This document shows positions 32,195 to 43,050 of a stretch of DNA of 64,000 bases, in pieces. The stretch lies in the NCBI RefSeq assembly GCF_947179515.1, contig NC_067481.1, forward strand, positions 41,458,547-41,522,546, read 5' to 3'. The position numbers and the translations under genes were made by a program. The first letter of the stretch is position 1, and each line of letters starts with the position of its first letter. The stretch is from Apodemus sylvaticus (taxonomy: Eukaryota > Chordata > Mammalia > Rodentia > Muridae). The notes beneath the pieces were generated by a model that did not search any database, was not told the origin of the DNA, and saw only the letters and a list, made by a program, of their open reading frames with translations.

Positions 32195-32235
32195 GTAGTC
32201 TCTCTCCCCCCTCCCATCTCTCTCTCCCCCCCCTC

Positions 32236-32286
<51 letters not shown>

Positions 32287-32341
32287 TCCATCTCCCTCTT
32301 CCTTTCCATCCCTCCATCTCTCCTTTCTTCCCTCCCTTCCT
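32195..32341. repeat. (TC)n/(CCCT) pyrimidine repeat
   Basis: CT dinucleotides with CCCCCC and CCCATC interruptions. The last bases (ccctcccttcct, 32330-32341) form the target site duplicated by the B1 that follows. Confidence 0.95.
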
Positions 32342-32342
32342 A

Positions 32343-32508
32343 GCTGGGCGGTGGTGGCGCACACCTGTAATTCCAGCGCTTTGGGAGGCAGAGGCAGGCG
32401 GATTTCTGAGTTCGAGGCCAGCCTGGTCTACAAGTGAGTTCCAGGACAGCCAGGGCTATACAGAGGAACCCTGTCTTGGAAAACAAAACAAAACAAAAAC
32501 AAAAAACC
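32343..32508 (+). mobile_element. B1 SINE, mouse type, with 12-bp target duplication
   Basis: Starts GCTGGGCGGTGGTGGCGCAC, keeps 'gatttctgagttcgaggcca' (the internal promoter B box lies in this part) and ends 'ccctgtcttggaaaacaaaa' with an A-rich tail. CCCTCCCTTCCT occurs at 32330-32341 and again at 32511-32522, a perfect target site duplication. Little diverged, therefore fairly young. Confidence 0.97.
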
Positions 32509-32542
32509 CTCCCTCCCTTCCTCCTTTACTTCTCCAACCCCC

Positions 32543-32686
32543 AGACAGGGTTTTTCTGTGTAGCCCTGGCTGTCCTAGAACTCCCTCTGTAAACCAGGCT
32601 AGCCTTGAAGTCACAAAGATTCACCTGCCCCTGCCCCTACCTCCTGAGTGCTGAGATTAAAGGTGTGTGCCACTACCACCTGGCTG
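32543..32686 (-). mobile_element. B1 SINE (antisense), partner of an inverted pair
   Basis: Reads 'gacagggtttttctgtgtag' + 'ccctggctgtcctagaactc' through 'ctgagattaaaggtgtgtgc' + 'cactaccacctggctg', the full antisense B1. It faces the sense B1 at 32343 across about 57 bp, so about 140-nt arms could pair in an RNA. Confidence 0.95.
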
Positions 32687-32742
32687 TAGTGTAGTGTGGT
32701 GTGGTGTGGTGTGGTGTGGTGTGGTGTGGTGTGGTATAGTGT
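32687..32742. repeat. (TGTGG)n pentanucleotide array
   Basis: About eight tandem GTGTG-type pentamers (tgtggtgtggtgtgg...) abut the 5' end of the antisense B1. Confidence 0.95.
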
Positions 32743-32744
32743 AG

Positions 32745-33030
32745 CCTTGACTGATGAATGGTGTGGGAGGTCCTAGCACAGTGTGGGTGTGCCATCTCTG
32801 GGAAGGTCGTCTGGATGTATAACAATGCAGACTGCAAAAACCAAGAGGAGCAAGACAGTAAAGCTCTCTTCCGTGGCCTTTGCATCAGTTACTGCTTCCA
32901 GATTCTTCTCCTGTTTGAGGTCCTGCCTTGACATCCCTCTGTGACAGACAATGATATGGAAACGCAAGATGAAACAAACCCTTTTCTCCCCAAGTTGCTT
33001 TTGGTAGTGGTGTTTGTCACAGCAATAGAA
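32745..33030 (+). mobile_element. ERVL-type LTR (MLT2/RMER15-like), 5' truncated
   Basis: 'cagtgtgggtgtgccatctc' + 'tgggaaggtcgtctgg', 'aagaggagcaagacagtaaa', 'cctgtttgaggtcctgcctt' and the end 'ttctccccaagttgcttttg' + 'gtagtggtgtttgtcacagc' + 'aatagaaaca' are in the order of this rodent LTR. The TGTGATGGC start is missing. Confidence 0.7.
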
Positions 33031-33749
33031 ACAGACAGGCAGACAGGAGGAAGTCCCTACATCCTGTGAGTCTCTGCTTCCTTTTGTTTCTAAGAGCCAG
33101 CTGCTTTTGCTCCCTTTGTTTCCAGGAGACGCTCACGTGTATGTACAACTTCAGGGCCTTATACCCTTCTTGGCAGTGCTCCTGTTCCCTGCACCAGTCC
33201 AGCCAGCAAACACATGATTTTACCAGCTTCCTTTCTTCCTAGTCCTATGCTTCCTGTATCCCCTTCCACACAGTCATCCTTGAAGGGAAGTAGGAAGAAC
33301 ACAGTGACAGTATCTTGCTGTCACACCAGGGTCACAGTGATGCTTTCTGTTTCCTCTTGTGGTAAGTCTGTCCTAAGTCAGACTCTGTAACACACCTTCC
33401 TCAATTTTAAGGTCAAATCTGATCTTGGGTCCTGATAGCCATGGGTATGGGTGCAAAATGCTTGACTTTTGGAAAATTATGGAATACTTTGTAAATGATG
33501 AACAGAACACACATTAATAACAATTTACATTTGCTGTCAAGGTGTCTATCAGTAAATGCTTGAGTAGCATAAAGCTGAATATTTAATCCAGACCGAGGAG
33601 GACAGTGTTGGCTCTGGGCATTCAGGGACACGTGGGACATGTTATGAAAGAGAGATATACATGAGTAATAAGAAATGACAAAATGTGAAGTCCAGTGGAC
33701 AAGACAAGAAGGTAACTGAGATGGGAGCGGCTCTTTAGTCAGTGGAGTA
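33031..33749. other. No feature recognised
   Basis: 33400-33600 is AT-rich, free of named repeats and could be constrained. No coding signal. Confidence 0.4.
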
Positions 33750-34015
33750 GGTGGAGGCTGCCTTCATGTAAGAAGCCACTTTCTCTGAGTCTTCAGAGAC
33801 AGGGTCATGGCAGATCAGACAGTGAGAAGTGTGCTCAGGAGTTCATTAAGGAACTCAGTCGTAAGGCTCAGGAGAGACTAGGGGGCTTGTGCAAAAGCTA
33901 TGGAAAAGAATGCTCTGGGAAGCAGGTAGACCTGCTCCTGGAGGGCCTTTGGGAACTGTCTGAAGCCTGGACTTGATCTTGTTGGTGAGATAGGATGCAG
34001 TCTTGGATGCAGATC
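33750..34015 (-). mobile_element. Ancient L2-like repeat (antisense)
   Basis: 'gggggcttgtgcaaaagcta' + 'tggaaaagaatgctctggga' + 'agcag' and 'agcctggacttgatcttgtt' resemble antisense old L2-type blocks ('gcatgtgcaaaggc', 'ggcattccaggcag', 'tttggactttatcctg') in a similar order. Tentative. Confidence 0.35.
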
Positions 34016-35734
34016 TACAAATGTAGATCACTGTGTGTCATTAATTATTTCTAGCTTCATATTTTTGGCCCAGGGTAGAACTGTATTTCTTGACGTCCTT
34101 GTGTCTTGGTGGAATCCCATGGCCAGGAGACATGAATGGTCACAACTTATGCTATTTCTGGGCCCAACATACAATTGCTTATGTAGGACCTGGTAGATTT
34201 TCCTCTCTCTGTCAAGGTAACTTAGCATTCCAGATGGCTCTTTCTCTGGCCTGGAGCCTGGAGCTTAGGAGTTCAGCAGAACCCTGCCACCCCCTGCTGG
34301 ACATACATCAGGAACATACCACAGACCACTGTTTAGTAGGCGTTCCTGAGGTTGAGTTTACCTGGTGCCATAACACATAGCAGCCTGTCCTTACAGACAC
34401 AGTTTACTTACCACCCATGCCCCCTCCCCCCTGACACACATGGAAAGGGGTACGATGCTGACAGAGAAGGCCTGAGGGCTATGCCTGCTGTCTACACTGA
34501 AGAAAGAGGTGAACAGCTTGGAACTTGGAACCCATCACACAGATAACCCTGACCTACTCCATCTGTCTGTGTCTCAGTATTCATGTGACCAAGACCCTGG
34601 ACTGTCACCATCTAACCTTCCCACACTGGCACTTTCCTCTGCAGAGGTGGGAAAACATGAATTGGGCCTTAAAAAGTGAGAGTTCAGAGACATGACATGC
34701 TAAAGCAACCTCAAGTTGAGAGCAGACACATGAACTTTGAAAATGCAAATCTCCCTCCAGCTAAGTAAATAAAACCAGTCCAAGAAATGGCACACAGGAA
34801 TTTTGAAAAGTGAGATTGAAGAAAAAGGCTCAGATGAAACAAAAAATACAATGGAATGGCAGGAAATGCAGCAAGAAAAACACAAGAGTTCAAAATCAGA
34901 CCTGCCTTTGCATCCATCTTGCTTGTGAAAACTACAACACAGCCTCCAGCACTAACCTGTCCATCCATGCAGGAAGTAGGAACTTCCCACTGAGTGCACA
35001 AATACCACATGCAGTCCCATGACCCATGCCTCTGAGCCATTCCGAGGCTAGCTCTGCTTCCTCAGAGCTTCTTGTCCAGAGCAGCATCGAAACAAGAAAG
35101 CAGTACGTAAACTTTCCTCTCCAGGTTGCTGTGAGTATCAGTTTCACCTAGGAGCTACCTGACTGTGCACACAGCAGCCTGCAGATGCTGAACAGATGTA
35201 ATAAAGATTATTACATTTCCAGAGAGCTGGGATAGACCACAGGACATCGTAGTAAGCAAATCTTCTGTTCAATAATCATTGGAGAGACATGCATTATTTA
35301 AAGTCTACAAGGAGGCAATTTGTAACATTCAGTCACAGTGGAAAGAAAAAGAGACAGCCGCTTCCTACACCTGAGTCCAAACATTTCCTTCTGAGCCCAT
35401 GCCTGGGAGACTAAAAGGTTGTGGTAGGTTATATGATCTCCATAATAAAGAGAAGACAAGATAAGGATGAAGGAGAGGGATGTGGCAGCTTCCCTTGGGA
35501 CTGTCTTTTGGTCTCTATTCCGGTACATCTGAGCCACCTGTTTTGTCTAGAGTGTTCCTAGCCTCTCCTTCTCTCTGTATATAGCAATAAGCATGTTGGG
35601 GGCTCTCTCTCTGCATAATATTAACACACAGGGTGGGGTTCTTCACATGCTGTGTAAGATTTAGAAGACATAGTTCAGAGAACTGGACCTGTCATACGGT
35701 TTTTTTTTTTTTTTTGCTTTTAGGCAAAGAAACA
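34016..35734. other. Repeat-poor sequence with one CTCF-like motif
   Basis: No transposon is recognised across 1.7 kb except a poly-T at 35700-35715 that may be the tail of something lost. The CTCF-like motif at 34286-34300 is entered separately. Frames of up to 109 codons show no domain. Confidence 0.4.
34286..34300 (-). promoter_or_regulatory. CTCF-like motif
   Basis: Reverse complement CCAGCAGGGGGTGGC matches the CTCF core CCASYAGRGGGC at 11 of 12 positions, the exception being T for the final C, as expected from loss of a CpG. Confidence 0.3.
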
Positions 35735-35825
35735 TGGGTTTGAGTCATAAGCACTTAGACTCAAGTTTGGATCTGTAACTTTGGCAAGTTACCTCATTTA
35801 GCTGAGCCATAAGGATATATAAATG
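35735..35825 (+). mobile_element. MIR SINE fragment (sense)
   Basis: 'gactcaagtttggatctgta' + 'actttggcaagttacctcat' + 'ttagctgagcc' fits MIR 'ggttcaaatcccggctctgtaactttgggcaagttacttaacctctctgagcc'. Confidence 0.65.
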
Positions 35826-36010
35826 TATATTTATCCTAGACACACATATGCATGTAGAAATTTTATGGTTATATAGTTATATCTATAAAATATGTACATA
35901 GATACATTTATGCACATATCCAAGTGCATATGCACACAGTCATGTATTCACATGTATGTATATGTGTGAACATGGACTGGCACAGCCACAGATATATTGG
36001 AAAACCCTAA
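35826..36010. repeat. AT-rich and TATG/CACA degenerate repeat
   Basis: Many ATAT, TATG and CACATATG words without a fixed period. Confidence 0.6.
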
Positions 36011-36016
36011 TATCTA

Positions 36017-36334
36017 TGGTGGTTTGAATATGGTTGGTCCAGGGACTGGCACTAGTAGGAGGTGTGGCCTTGTTGGAAGAAGTATGTGACTGTGGTGGTG
36101 GGTTTTGAAGCTCTACCCAGTATAAAAGAGACAGTCTTCTCCTGTTTGCCTTTGCACCAAGATGTAGAACTCTAAGCTCCTCCAGTGCTATGCCTGCCTA
36201 GATGCTGTCATGCTCCTGTGTTGATGATGATGGACTGAACCTCTGAACCTGTAAGCCAGCTCCAATTAAATATTGTCCCTTACAAAAGTTGCCTTAGACA
36301 TAGTGTCTCTTCACAATGATGAAACCCTAAGACA
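36017..36334 (+). mobile_element. Solo LTR, rodent MaLR (MT/ORR1-like)
   Basis: It begins ATGGTGGTTTGAATATGG, has 'ggaggtgtggccttgttgga' + 'agaagtatgtgactg', 'gcaccaagatgtagaactct', 'gtaagccagctccaattaaa' and ends 'tctcttcacaatgatgaaac' + 'cctaagaca'. These are the landmarks of the common mouse MaLR LTRs. 318 bp, no internal sequence. Confidence 0.8.
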
Positions 36335-36741
36335 GTGTCCTTTCTGTGGATAAGGCCTCCTCTTGTGTCTGCTTATGGTAGCTGCTGAGATTCTATGTAA
36401 TCTGAGGAGTGATATGTGGTAGGGCTCTAGACCATCACTTCTTCCAAATCCTTTCTTGATTTTTAAATACCATTGTTAGAACCAAACCACTTCCAAATGT
36501 CACTAAACCTGATGCTGAGTAAAAGAGTGAAATCAGGCAGTTGACCACAGATGTCATTCTAGCCAGTGAAAAGGTCACTTGCTATTTAAAGTGACCCTAG
36601 AGTCATCCTGGTTCTAGACTGACTGTCCCTGTGTCCCTTGGTTTTAAATCAAGTTCCCAGAAACCAGAGGCCAGATTCACAAGGCCTGGTAGCATTCTTG
36701 GTTACTGTCTCATCTTGGTTTCTGAAAATAAAATGTTTAGA
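36335..36741. other. No feature recognised
   Basis: Unique-looking sequence between the MaLR LTR and the long pyrimidine tract. Confidence 0.45.
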
Positions 36742-36816
36742 CCTTCCTTCCTTCTCTTCCCTCCCTTCCCTTTCCCTCCCCTCCCCTTTCCCTTTCCTTC
36801 CTTCCTTCCTTCCTTC

Positions 36817-36903
<87 letters not shown>

Positions 36904-36945
36904 TCCCTCCCTCCCTCCTTTCTCTCTTTCCTTTCATCTTTCTTT

Positions 36946-37038
<93 letters not shown>

Positions 37039-37112
37039 TTTCCTCCCTCCCTTCCTCCCTCCCTCCCTCCCTCCCTCCCTCCCTCCCTCCCTCCCTCCCT
37101 TCTTCCTTTCTT
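36742..37112. repeat. 371-nt pyrimidine tract, (CTTT)n with (CCTT)n and (CCCT)n ends
   Basis: A single purine (A at 36936) interrupts 371 consecutive positions. Two (CTTT)n blocks at about 36818-36905 and 36946-37037 are separated by a mixed segment. A (CCCT)n block covers about 37042-37100. All the long open frames here are artefacts of the repeat. Confidence 0.99.
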
Positions 37113-37344
37113 ACAACAAATGTGAAACTACCTGTTCATTTGTAATGAAATCCTCATCTCTTCCATTTTGTCAAGATGACCAGGGACTAGCTGTGTCAGG
37201 AGAGAGGCAAAGTATCCCAAGCCTGCTGCTATGCAGTGGGTCTTCTAGGGCACCTGTTAAGATGCTAATCCACAGGCTATGCCAGGTGCACTGCATGGGG
37301 GATCACAGAGTGTGAAGGGCCATGGCAGCTGTCATCTGGCCATA

Positions 37345-38166
37345 TATTTTTTCTTGGATATATTCTTTATTTACATTTCAAATGTTACCCCATTTCCCAG
37401 TCCCCCCCTCCTGGAAGGCCCCTATCCCATCCTCCCTCCCTCCACTTCTATGAGGGTGCTTCTCAAGCCACCCCTCCCACCTCCCTGGCCTCGCTTCCCC
37501 TACAGTGGGGCATCTATTGAGCTTTCATAGGACCAAGGGCCAATTGCCTGATAAGGCAATCCTATGCTACATATGCAGCAGGAGCCATGTGTACCCCTTG
37601 GTTGATGGCTTAGTCCCTGGGAGCTCTAGGGGTTTCCAGAGTTGATATTGTTCTGGGTTGATATTGTTGTTCTTCCTATCCCCACAGCTCCTTTAATCCT
37701 TTCTCTATCTCCTCCACTGGGGACCCCACACTCAGTCCAATGGTTGGCTGTGAGCATCTGTCTCTGTATTTGTAAGGCTCTGGCAGGGCTTCTCAGGAGA
37801 CAGCCGTATCAGGCTCCTTTCATCAAGTATTTCTTGGCATCTACGATAGTGTCAGGGTTTGGTGACTGTATATGGGATGAATCCCCAGGTGGGACAGTCT
37901 CTGGATGGCCTTTTCTTCAGTATCTGCTCTACACTTAATCTACATATTTGCTCCTGTGAGTATTTTGTTCCCCTTCTCAGAAGAACCAAAGCACCCACAC
38001 TTTGGTTTTCCTTCTTCTTAAACTTCATGTGGTCTGTGAATTGTATCTTTGGTAATCAGAGCTTTTGGTCTAATATCCACTAATCAGTGAGTGGATACCA
38101 TGTGTGTTCTTTGTGATTGTGTTACCTCAGGATGATATTTTCTAGTTCCATCCATTTGTCTAAGAT
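37345..38166 (-). mobile_element. LINE-1 3' end (antisense): full 3' UTR plus ORF2 C-terminus
   Basis: On the plus strand it begins with the reversed 3' end 'atattctttatttacatttc', then about 650 bp of mouse-type L1 3' UTR ('gtggggcatctattgagctt', 'ctttggttttccttcttctt'), and ends with the reversed ORF2 tail ('atatccactaatcagtgagt', 'tagttccatccatttgtcta'). 5' truncated at about 38166. Its terminal 25 bp match the sense L1 at 9000-9398. Confidence 0.93.
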
Positions 38167-38817
38167 GCTTCTGGTAGAGTTGCCAGAAGCCCCTTCTGAG
38201 CAGTGGAGCTGTGCTCCTGTATTTGAGGGTGTCTCCTGATGGCCTCCCAAAATGCACTGCTGTCTGACCCATGCTCACTTTCTTTTTCTGTAGAGTGGAA
38301 CCCTACTCTCCAGGACTTGACGCCAGCACCATCTTACACCATCCTTGCCCTCACCTTAGATTAAATGGTTGTCCAGGATCTACTGGATTCCCATCTGTGT
38401 GATCAGGTTTAATCCTCAGCACACAATGCAGCCCTGTGGTGCTTTGAGCTGCGAACTCTGGGAAAGGAGAGTATCCAAATGGCTGGTTGGTAGGGCACAT
38501 GTTCTGATCATTAGACTCCTTTTGCCAGGCACCCTGAGTGACAGAGGAAACTTGAGTTCAGGTGGGGCCTCTACCAGCCTCTGGGAAGAAGTGAGTTATG
38601 CCTGGGGGGGCTGCGCAGTGAGATTTTTGTATTAAATCAGGGGAGACTTCAACTTGCCTCACAGGTTTTCACAATTATTCTCTCAGGCAGAGACTAACCC
38701 TAGGCTCTCAAGTGGGAAAATACCAAAGCTAAAATTCTTTGAGCATTGACATGATGCCAAGTGGAAAATTCTATACCTGATCGCACGTTGATGAGGTCAT
38801 AGTCAAAGCAGAGGTAC
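38167..38817. other. No feature recognised
   Basis: Unique-looking sequence beyond the L1 truncation point. Confidence 0.45.
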
Positions 38818-38950
38818 CCAGTGCCATAGCAGTGCATACCTACAAAGACCTGTGAAGTACTCGGGGAGCTTAGTTCGGAAGGTCAGAAGTTAAAGGTCAG
38901 TCTGGGCTCCATCATTGAGAACCTGCCCTAAGAAACAAAACAATCAACAA
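38818..38950 (+). mobile_element. Old B1-like SINE (PB1 type)
   Basis: 'ccatagcagtgcatacctac', 'actcggggagcttagttcgg' + 'aaggtcagaagttaaaggtc' + 'agtctgggctccatc' and 'gagaacctgccctaagaaac' follow the B1/7SL order with heavy divergence. Confidence 0.6.
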
Positions 38951-39110
38951 TAAATAACAACACACTAAAAAGAAGACATAAAACAACCCTACGACTATGC
39001 TGATAAGTGTGAAACACTTGGGTCCAATATCTCAGCTTGTGGGCAACAACAAACCCAACCCCCAACAACAAACCCCACCCCCAAAATAAAACAAAAACAA
39101 AATCTAAAAC
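38935..39110. repeat. A- and C-rich low-complexity sequence
   Basis: AACAA, CCCAAC and AAACAAA words in the tail of the B1-like copy (to 38985) and again at 39045-39110. Confidence 0.6.
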
Positions 39111-40164
39111 CCTGAGGCCTGAAACACTTCTGACCTCAAGTACTTTGGGCAAGGAAGACTCAGCCCACAGCATCTTCATGGTAGTCTGCGGAGGTTGGCT
39201 AATGGGAGCTGGGGGATGGGTCTGTCTCCATGGTGGTCCAGGCAGCCTGGGGCTGAGCCTCTGATCTCAGTCATTCCAATGCTTCCTAACCAAGGCGACC
39301 TCCAGGGCAGGGAAGCAGCCAACATGGGGATTTATTGACATTGGAGATCAGAACCTGGTGACTGACAAAATGGGTCAGTGATGGTCAGGAAGGGGTCAGC
39401 GTTTGTATGTTGTACCATGTTGTCTCAGACATGGTACAGGCCAGTCTGATCTGGGAAATTTCAGAGGCTTTCCTTTTGCCAGATGCTCTAAAGAGGGATC
39501 AGCACATTTGGGGAGGAGGCCTGAGAGGGAGAGGGAGCTGCTACAGTCAGCAGGGGGGCGTGGCGATTCAGAAAGGCTACTGTTGGCACCAAGACAGTGC
39601 AGCTGGACCCAGGGTAACTATCACTCTTCCATCTACTTAACATGCTTTCCTTCGGAGCCAGCCACTGACATAGGCTCCCAAGGAGGACACTCCCTTTGTG
39701 TTCTTACCGTGGATATCTTCTTAGCTATCATCTGCTTCCTTCCTTTAAAGTTTCCATTGATATCATTCATCAGTTATCAGTTTGCAAACAAGAGAGCCGG
39801 TGACTGGAATGTCATTTCCACCACAGCCAAGGAAGGTTAACTGACAGCATGTGTTGGGGTACCTTTATGCCAGCTCGGAGTCTCTGTGTCACAGGGGCAC
39901 AGTCAGGGGAGACTGGGAAATTCTTGTCTCTTTTTGCTCATCTTTTCCTCCCGCCCAGCACATGCCAGATGCGACACAGTGCTGATCCTGGCCTGGGTAG
40001 GGGGAGGGAGTTGCACCCCATAAGGGGAAGAGAGGCTCTCCCCACTTGTACAGAGGAGGAGTGTGAGACTGACAGAGAAAGGAAAACCTCAGTAGCCACT
40101 GATCTTCTGTCTGACTGTGGCTATCAGTGGTAACCATCAGAATGTGGGGAGGTGGCAGCCACAC
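39111..40164. other. No gene recognised
   Basis: A 145-codon plus frame (39403-39840) overlaps another of 77 codons and includes no recognisable domain. Confidence 0.4.
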
Positions 40165-40325
40165 CCACCAGCTACGTGATGCTTGGATGTCATTTTGTAT
40201 TTCTGAGCCTCATTTCCTTATCTGTGAAAGTGGATGACGTACCTCCTACTTTATAAAGACATCATGGGAATCCCTACAGGAAGCCAGCTCCAAATACTTA
40301 GCACATCATAGGTCCTTTCTCCTGT
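40165..40325 (+). mobile_element. MIR SINE (sense)
   Basis: 'agctacgtgatgcttggatg', 'tctgagcctcatttccttat' + 'ctgtgaaagtggatgacgta' + 'cctcctac' and 'aatacttagcacatcatagg' follow the MIR core and 3' end closely. Confidence 0.75.
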
Positions 40326-40765
40326 CAATCATTCCACAGTTCTTAATTAGCAAGGGCTTCCCTTTCCAGGAAGTTTATGTGGCTATGCATGGCTTTCTGT
40401 ATTTTAATATAGATATGGTGTGCCTCTCTAAGATTTTAGATTCATTTTCTACAGAAGAACAACAGATTTTCATGATGTGATTTTTTTTATGTATAAATGT
40501 AGAGAATGGTTCTACTCTCAATATTTCCCATTTCTTTTGGAAAGACTATAGTTTCAGAGAAAGTCTCAGAGTTATTCATAGTCCCTAAGCATCAGCACAT
40601 TTCCCTGCCTCTCTCCATCTTCAGTTATACAGACTTTTGGCTGTCAAGGCCTCCTGCAACTTCTTTGTGGTCTCTTTATTGTTGTGGACAAAGCCAGAAT
40701 TTCACAAATGCTGTATGTGTGTCTTATTCATGCCTTTATTACTATGTATTGTTATTGTTGGTGGG

Positions 40766-40766
<1 letters not shown>
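40326..40766. other. No feature recognised
   Basis: AT-rich sequence leading into the microsatellite. Confidence 0.45.
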
Positions 40767-40837
<71 letters not shown>

Positions 40838-40845
40838 TGTGTGTA
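40767..40845. repeat. Compound (TC)n(TG)n microsatellite
   Basis: About 27 TC units followed by about 12 TG units. Confidence 0.97.
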
Positions 40846-41095
40846 GAGGTCAGAAGCAAGACTTTCACATTGTTCCTTCAGAGACACCCATCTTGTTTTT
40901 TGAGATGACATCTCTCGCTGGGACCTGGAGCTGGGCTGGCTGACAGGAAAACCCCAGGCATCTCTCCACCTCTCCAGTGCTGAGTTTCTAAGTATGCAGC
41001 ATCACACCTAGCTTCTTGAATGGATGCTGGGGTTGAGCCCTGCTCCTTTGCTTGTATGACAAGCACTTTGCCAACTGAGCTGTTTCCCAGCCACT
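40846..41095 (-). mobile_element. B4 SINE (antisense)
   Basis: 'agaggtcagaagcaagactt', 'ccatcttgttttttgagatg' + 'acatctctcgctgggacctg', 'ccagtgctgagtttctaagt', 'ggatgctggggttgagccct' and 'acaagcactttgccaactga' + 'gctgtttcccagcc' are the complete antisense B4. Confidence 0.85.
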
Positions 41096-41589
41096 GTACC
41101 TTCCCCTGGGTCAGTCCTCAGAGCTCCATGACACCTCATCCTATTACTGTTCAGTTAGTTAGAAAAACACACCCCCTGTTGAACATTCCAACTGTTGCTT
41201 GTGATTCTTTCTGGATAAGATCGAGTTTCAGGGTAGGAGTCTTCCTATGTCTGCTCCTTCAGAGCATCTAAATGAATCACTGAACCATGCAAACAAACAA
41301 ACAACACCCCCCCTTTGAGATCTCTGCTAAAGATCAGAATTAAATTGCAGGCCCTCATCATTTCCTCCTTTTTAGTCTATGTGGGTAGACCTTTCCTATT
41401 TCAAAAGCAAAAGCTGCGGTATAAATGGTTTGTTCCTGCACCATGTGGGAAGGAAAAAGTGACCACATTTTACTAAAAGAACAGAACAGTTAAAAAGAAT
41501 GTCCAGCAGTTAATACGAACATCCAGACAAAAACCCCCAGTTACCATTGTGGTTACTATGCATACTTAAAATTCATGCACTCACAACTT
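41096..41589. other. No feature recognised
   Basis: Includes a short AAAC run at 41291-41303 and no recognisable element. Confidence 0.45.
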
Positions 41590-41725
41590 CCCAAGACTTG
41601 GGGATAATTGTTATCCAGCTAAGCAAAAGAGAAAGTTAAAAATCAGAGAAGCAAAGTGACTTGGGCATATTCCTACAATCAGGAAGTGACTGATGGTTCC
41701 TCTGCAGAGACCAGGTCCAGGTTCA
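41590..41725 (-). mobile_element. MIR SINE (antisense)
   Basis: 'aattgttatccagctaagca', 'cagagaagcaaagtgacttg' + 'ggcatattcc' and 'ccaggtccaggttcaaatcc' match antisense MIR. Confidence 0.65.
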
Positions 41726-41744
41726 AATCCCTCGTACTTTGAGT

Positions 41745-41850
41745 ATTCTGGACACTCACGTGACTGAGCCTCAGCTTCTTACTTGAGGAACAGGAGTGAC
41801 AATTCCTGGGAAGGACAGCCGTGAGACCTGAGCAAAATGGCTTACATGAC
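41745..41850 (+). mobile_element. MIR SINE (sense)
   Basis: 'tcacgtgactgagcctcagc' + 'ttcttacttgaggaacagga' + 'gtgacaattcc' follows sense MIR. It sits 20 bp from an antisense MIR, making an old inverted pair. Confidence 0.55.
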
Positions 41851-42225
41851 ACTTCTAGGCATGTGACACAGATGTGTTACCAGTACTAGTCAAGGACCCT
41901 TTTCTTTCTACCCTACAGTGTTCATTCCCAAACCTCAATGAAGCTTAAAAGAAACTTTTCTATTGAAGTGTGTGTGTTCTATAATTATTTTAATATTTTA
42001 ACTTGTGAGCTTAGTTTTCCTGGGAATACTGGCTCCCCTTTGAGGCGGTGGTGCTGGCAAGTGGCCAGAGGTACTTGTTTTATTTCCAGTGAATAAATAA
42101 CTAGCAAGCAATACACTTAGGGAGGGTCCCCAGGAATCAGAAACACCCAATAAAACAACTCTCAGGTTAGGTCTCAACCCACTCAGGAGAAGAAGGTATT
42201 CTGCTTGCTCCAGCAGGATGGGGTG

Positions 42226-42227
<2 letters not shown>
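41851..42227. other. No feature recognised
   Basis: Unremarkable AT-rich sequence. Confidence 0.45.
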
Positions 42228-42280
<53 letters not shown>

Positions 42281-42292
42281 ACTCCCCCCCCC
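42228..42292. repeat. (GA)n microsatellite with poly-C
   Basis: About 25 GA units, then 'gctactccccccccca'. Confidence 0.95.
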
Positions 42293-42977
42293 ACTTGCTT
42301 TTCTGAGCCTCTCACAAGATATCTGTCTTGTTCTTATTTAGCTCCGGGGAATATCTGTTCCTCCAGTGCCACTGTGAATTGCTCCCAAGGCTGTGACAGG
42401 AGAGAAAAGGTCAGATGTCTAAAATGTCCCCTTTTGTGCTATGTCTGTTGTGCAAGGCTGCCTCCTCTTCAGGACAAAGCCAGGGCCCCTAACTATACTA
42501 CTCAATGGTTCAGAACAGGCCCGGTGGTTTCTTTCAGCATTCAGTTTTCTCTGTCTGATTCTGATTTGGAAGACGTTGATCTTCTGAAGGAGTTGAACAG
42601 TCAGTCTCAGGAGTTTGGGATCTGGATTAGAAACGAGACCTGAAATGCCTCCAGGGATTTTCTAATCTGGTAGCTTTTGACCCCTCGTATCTCACTGCAT
42701 AGGACCGCAGTCCTTCAGAGGTACCTACTTGTGCATTTACATGTTTTGGCCCTTGGTGTCTTTTTTTAAAGGCAGGGGAATTATGAAAAATACCACTTGT
42801 GTTTGTTTCTGGAGTCACTGAGACTTTTCACTGCATGTCACATGCCCACATAGAGTTTTTCTCAGCGTGCTGTGGACTGAGATGCAGATAGCAGTGATGA
42901 TGGATACACACTTAAAGGTGGTCACACTGGTGGATTCTCTATGGCCACTATGTGGTTGATCTTAAGTAATTCCTTTG
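42293..42977. other. No feature recognised
   Basis: A 141-codon plus frame (42218-42643) gains much of its length from the (GA)n and has no domain. Confidence 0.45.
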
Positions 42978-43008
<31 letters not shown>

Positions 43009-43050
43009 TCTCTCTCTTACTCTCTCTCCCTCTCTCTCTCCCCCCTCTCG
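42978..43050. repeat. (TC)n microsatellite, imperfect
   Basis: TC units broken by GTC, TTAC and CCC, grading into TG-rich sequence. Confidence 0.93.

Noticed and set aside
36638..37315. Open frames of 164-225 codons rich in FLSFFLSFF or KERKKERKK
   Set aside because: They are translations of the (CTTT)n/(CCCT)n microsatellite. Tetranucleotide arrays are open in several frames.
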